Assembly: GCA_947625655.1 (NCBI GenBank)
Contig: CANQPD010000001.1
Coordinates: forward strand, 62,001-126,000
Reading direction: 5' to 3'
Origin: an uncultured Dysosmobacter sp.
Lineage (GTDB): Bacteria > Bacillota > Clostridia > Oscillospirales > Oscillospiraceae
DNA length: 64,000 nt
Each line of letters starts with the position of its first letter. The stretch's first letter is position 1. Positions 60,974 through 64,000 of this stretch are shown in pieces. The position numbers and the translations under genes were made by a program. The notes below the pieces were generated by a model that was not told the DNA's origin, did no database searches, and saw nothing but the letters and a program-made list of their open reading frames with translations.

Positions 60974-62255
60974 AAAAAAGAGCCCGCGGCAGATCCTGTA
61001 TCTGTTTATGGCCTTTCTGGTGGCGGCCGGCATTTGGCTGTACGCGGACCAGACCAACAACGGCAACGGCAGCCCCCGCACCATAACACGGGAGATCAAG
61101 GGTGTGCCCATTACCTACACCAGTGTGGACACAGTCCTGGCGGACCGGGGCCTGATGCTGCTGGACGAGGGGACCGACGCCACCATTGACCTGACGCTGA
61201 AGGGCGGCCGCTGGATGGTCAATGTATTGGACGCATCGGATATCCGGGTCACCTGCGATCTTGGCAGCATCGCCAATTCCGGCGTACAGCGGGCGTCCGT
61301 CAGTATTTCGGTGGACCCTAAATACGGCCAGGTGACCAAGCAGAGCCTGTACATGGCCACCGTCAATATCAGCGAGCTGTACAGCAAGACGGTGGACGTC
61401 AAGTGCGAGATGAAGGGCAATGTGGCGGAGGGCTATTCCGCCGGACAGCTGCAATTGTCCGTCGAAAAGCTGGAGATCCGGGGCCAGGCGGAGGACATCG
61501 ACCCGGTCAGCTATGCCAAGGTGACGCTGGATTTGGGCAAGGACGCGGTGGAGACCGTTTCCAAGACCCTGACCTGGCAGTTTTACGATGAAAACGACCA
61601 GCTGATGGCGGAGACGGGCATCCATCCCACGGTGGAGAGCGTACAGGCAACGCTGCCGGTCTATGTGACCAAGGATCTCCGCCTGGTGGTGGACTTCAAG
61701 GAGTATCCCGGGGCCAGGGCGCGGAATCTGGACGTGAAGATCGAGCCGCAGGTCATCACCGTCTCCGGCGACGCGGCGCAGCTGCGGGACGTGGAGACCA
61801 TTACCCTGGCTGAATTCGATCTGCTGGAGCTGCTTGGCGACAACGCCACAAACCGCCACTCCTATCCCATCATCATTCCCGACGGCTGCCAGAATCTGAA
61901 CGGCGTGACCCGCGCCACCCTGACGGTCTCCTTCAAGGACATGACCAGCGCGGAAGTCGTGGCGAACCGGTTTGAGGTCGCCAATGTCCCGGAGGGCAAG
62001 AGGGCCCGCATCCTGACGGAGGAGCTGCCCGTGACCGTCTTCGGCACCGCGGCGGATGTGGAGGCTGTGACCGGAGATGACGTCACCATGATCGCGGACC
62101 TGAGCGATTACTCCGGCGCGTCCGGCACCTATACGGTCCCGGCCACTGTGCGGATCGGCACATCCGGAGATGTGGGCGTCACCGGCGTCTATCAGGTGCA
62201 GGTCACGATCCAGGAACAGCAGGAACAGCCGGAAGAGGATACACCGCAAGAATGA
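60963..62255 (+). CDS. cdaR: CdaR/YbbR-domain regulator of CdaA
   Basis: 430 residues. N-terminal membrane helix (ILYLFMAFLVAAGIWLYADQ) and four extracellular YbbR-type beta repeats (for example VDVKCEMKGNVAEGYSAGQLQLSVEKLEIRGQAEDID; PVTVFGTAADVEAVTGDDVTMIADLSDYSGASGTYTVPATV). CdaR modulates CdaA through the membrane. Start ATG 60963 with GGAGGTG. The tail is Gln/Glu-rich. Confidence 0.94.
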   Translation: MQSEKKSPRQILYLFMAFLVAAGIWLYADQTNNGNGSPRTITREIKGVPITYTSVDTVLADRGLMLLDEGTDATIDLTLKGGRWMVNVLDASDIRVTCDLGSIANSGVQRASVSISVDPKYGQVTKQSLYMATVNISELYSKTVDVKCEMKGNVAEGYSAGQLQLSVEKLEIRGQAEDIDPVSYAKVTLDLGKDAVETVSKTLTWQFYDENDQLMAETGIHPTVESVQATLPVYVTKDLRLVVDFKEYPGARARNLDVKIEPQVITVSGDAAQLRDVETITLAEFDLLELLGDNATNRHSYPIIIPDGCQNLNGVTRATLTVSFKDMTSAEVVANRFEVANVPEGKRARILTEELPVTVFGTAADVEAVTGDDVTMIADLSDYSGASGTYTVPATVRIGTSGDVGVTGVYQVQVTIQEQQEQPEEDTPQE

Positions 62256-62270
62256 CACAGGAGAGGTATT

Positions 62271-62681
62271 ATGACACAAATCGCAACTGTTGAGCGGATT
62301 CTCGACGCCGATCACGCCGAGATCTCCGTTCCCCGCAAATCCGCCTGCGGCCACGACTGTGAGGAGTGCGCCGGATGCGGCGTTACCGGCACGGCGGTCC
62401 ACGCCAGGGCCGTCAACCCCATCGGCGCCCGTCCCGGCCAGAAAGTGGTGGTGGAGAGCAGCACCCAGAAGATGCTTGGCATCGTGGCGCTGGTCTACCT
62501 GATCCCCGTGGTGCTGTTCATGCTGGGCTATCTGGTGATGAACGTTCTGAAGGCCAGCGTGGGGGTGCAGTATTTTGCCGCTGTCGCGGGCTTTGCCGCC
62601 GGCATCCTGCTGGCCGTCCGCTATGACCGGCGGCTCCGGAAAAAGGGCGGACTGGTCTTTACCATCGTCCGGCTGTTCTGA
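62271..62681 (+). CDS. SoxR-reducing system RseC family protein
   Basis: 136 residues. N-terminal Cys-rich cluster ACGHDCEECAGCGV, a beta part (GARPGQKVVVESS), then two membrane helices (IVALVYLIPVVLFMLGYLV and VQYFAAVAGFAAGILLAV). RseC relatives influence electron transfer to SoxR and sigma-E control in proteobacteria; in Clostridia they may serve Rnf-type redox membranes (inference). Fifteen bases after cdaR, in the same transcript. Confidence 0.9.
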   Translation: MTQIATVERILDADHAEISVPRKSACGHDCEECAGCGVTGTAVHARAVNPIGARPGQKVVVESSTQKMLGIVALVYLIPVVLFMLGYLVMNVLKASVGVQYFAAVAGFAAGILLAVRYDRRLRKKGGLVFTIVRLF

Positions 62682-62685
62682 GACG

Positions 62686-63591
62686 GTGTTCGGTTATGTG
62701 AGGCCGCCAGTCCAGGATCTGCCCGCTGAGGAGACGGAGCGTTTCCGCCGGGCCTACTGCGGGCTTTGCCATACGCTGGGCAGACGGTACGGTCCCGCCG
62801 CGCGGTTTATCCTGAATTACGATTTCACCTATCTGGCCATCCTGCTCTCCGATGGGAAGGAGGGACCCGGCCACAGCGCCCGGTGCATCGCAAGCCCCCT
62901 CCGAAAGCGGGCGTATCTGGAACCGGACACCGCCATGGAGCTTGCTGCGGACGAGAGCGTGATTTTGGCCTATTGGCAGGCGCGGGACGGCGTGGCGGAC
63001 CACGACTGGCTCCACGGCTTGAAGTACCGCGGCGCCTCCGCGGTTTTGGAACCGGCCTACCGAAAGGCGGCGTCTTTTCGGCCCGGCTTTGACGGGACGG
63101 TGCGCCGCCAGCTGGCGCTGCTGGGAGCGCTGGAGAAAGAGAACTGCGCCTCTATGGACCGGGCCGCGGACGCCTTTGCTGTGCTTTTGAGCGCCGCCGC
63201 CCGGGAGATGGACGACCCCATCCGGCGGCGGGTGCTGGAGCAGCTGCTTTACCATCTGGGCCGCTGGGTCTATCTGGTGGACGCGGCGGACGATCTGAAA
63301 AAAGACGCCGTCTCCGGGAACTATAACCCTGTGGCCCTGCGGTATTCCCTGACAGACGGGGCCTGGACGGCGGAGGCGCGGCGGGAATTCACCGCCACCC
63401 TGGACCACTCCGTCCACATGATGACCACGGCCTTTGAGCTTTGGGATTTCGGCGTCTGGACGCCCCTTTTGGAGACGACGCTTTATACCGGCCTCTTCCG
63501 CGTGGGAAAATCCGTTTTGGACGGCACCTTCCGGGCCAAACAGCGCGGAGCAGATAGAGAGAACAGCAAGAATGTTGAGGAGACTGCATGA
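62686..63591 (+). CDS. DUF5685 family protein
   Basis: 301 residues from GTG 62686 ([36 protein letters not shown]). The opening FGYVxP...YCGLCxxLGxxYG is the DUF5685 mark, with a CxxC pair that may bind metal. Rest is helical ([28 protein letters not shown]), a pattern that recalls polyprenyl-synthase-like all-helical folds with an acidic DAADD motif. No function known. It overlaps the J-domain gene by ATGA. No good ribosome site before the GTG; coupled to the preceding gene. Confidence 0.85.
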   Translation: MFGYVRPPVQDLPAEETERFRRAYCGLCHTLGRRYGPAARFILNYDFTYLAILLSDGKEGPGHSARCIASPLRKRAYLEPDTAMELAADESVILAYWQARDGVADHDWLHGLKYRGASAVLEPAYRKAASFRPGFDGTVRRQLALLGALEKENCASMDRAADAFAVLLSAAAREMDDPIRRRVLEQLLYHLGRWVYLVDAADDLKKDAVSGNYNPVALRYSLTDGAWTAEARREFTATLDHSVHMMTTAFELWDFGVWTPLLETTLYTGLFRVGKSVLDGTFRAKQRGADRENSKNVEETA

Positions 63592-64000
63592 ACGATCCTT
63601 ATGAAATCCTCGGTGTGTCGGAGAACGCCACAGATGAAGAGATCAAAAAAGCATATCGGGAGCTGGCCAGGAAGTACCATCCGGACAACTACCACGATAA
63701 TCCCCTGGCGGATCTGGCTCAGGAGAAGATGAAGGAGATCAACGCCGCTTATGAGCAGATCACCAGGGCCCGCAGCGGCGGGGGGAATCGCGGCCCTTCG
63801 GCGGGATACGGCGGCTATCAGAGCGGCGGCTACTCCTATCGGCAGTATGGGCAGTCCGCGTCAGGCAGTTCCGTCCTTCAACAGGTGCGGATCGCTATTC
63901 AAACCGGCAACATCAGCCGGGCGGAGGCACTGCTGGCCAATTACAGCGACCATAACGCCGAGTGGAACTTCCTGCGGGGCGCGGTGTGCTACCGTCGGGG
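63588..64000 (+). CDS. J-domain protein (truncated by window end)
   Basis: The visible 137 residues start [34 protein letters not shown], a J-domain with the HPD tripeptide that stimulates Hsp70 ATPase. A Gly/Ser/Tyr-rich linker (about 83-110) follows, then a helical part ([39 protein letters not shown]) like TPR helices. It is not DnaJ itself, as the Cys-rich zinc domain is missing so far. Partner of the DUF5685 gene by ATGA overlap; this pair recurs in Clostridia. Confidence 0.92.
   Translation, partial: MNDPYEILGVSENATDEEIKKAYRELARKYHPDNYHDNPLADLAQEKMKEINAAYEQITRARSGGGNRGPSAGYGGYQSGGYSYRQYGQSASGSSVLQQVRIAIQTGNISRAEALLANYSDHNAEWNFLRGAVCYRR

Overview
The window is about 62 percent GC and fully bacterial. 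It most resembles a chromosomal segment of a Gram-positive, spore-forming, butyrate-type Clostridia, probably Oscillospiraceae (Flavonifractor, Lawsonibacter or Dysosmobacter-like). The evidence is the gene content: sigma-G, YmxH/YlmC, YtfJ/GerW, ScpAB, CdaA-CdaR, CarD, RNase M5, a fused IspH-ribosomal protein S1 gene, a T-box ahead of alaS, and an AbfT/butyryl-CoA type CoA-transferase. The species assignment is inference. No rRNA, tRNA, CRISPR array, prophage or autonomous transposon was seen.

Layout. Positions 1-5280 (minus strand) hold a BlaI repressor and a very large BlaR1-like M56 metallopeptidase receptor that runs off the left edge. Then come pcrA (5409-7919) and the first copy of a dispersed intergenic repeat. 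Minus-strand housekeeping genes fill 8292-10956 (aldolase, pentapeptide-repeat protein, HAD hydrolase, 3-methyladenine glycosylase). Plus-strand genes follow: EamA transporter, TagA-type glycosyltransferase with tmk, mltG with a U32 (TrhP-like) protein, and an FAD dehydrogenase. The 17.7-23.8 kb stretch is more accessory: ECF sigma with a DUF4179-like anti-sigma, a MATE pump, an XRE protein with a striking glycine pentad array, and small unknown proteins.

From 23.75 kb a T-box leader controls phzF-like and alaS, followed by three small genes. After a hairpin-rich gap with repeat copy 2 come an S-layer-homology lipid/surface-type secreted protein, then XRE-comEC-holA-rnmV in tightly overlapped order, a Ptb-like phosphate acyltransferase, DUF6514, glnS, a PaaI thioesterase, a MATE gene broken by an in-frame amber codon, and a cytidylate-kinase-like gene. 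Sigma-G and ymxH are divergent. rpsB-tsf, an S2P protease, scpA-scpB-DUF2953-ytfJ-dacF-rluB (sporulation, chromosome and envelope), and rpiR-baiN-cmk-plsC-ispH/rpsA follow.

The last part has repeat copy 3, the CoA-transferase, carD-ispD-ispF (MEP isoprenoid pathway, joining the IspH upstream), DUF3343 with a cysteine desulfurase, cdaA-cdaR (c-di-AMP), a RseC-like membrane protein, DUF5685 and a truncated J-domain gene at the right edge.

The observations I rate highest are: a three-copy MITE-like repeat with inverted ends, two copies of which sit between identical duplicated terminator hairpins; an internal promoter and Shine-Dalgarno sequence inside the ispH-rpsA fusion; a BlaR1-like receptor whose ectodomain has two kinds of duplicated module; an XRE protein with 14 glycines in exact five-residue register; and a T-box operon that places a PhzF-like enzyme ahead of alaS.
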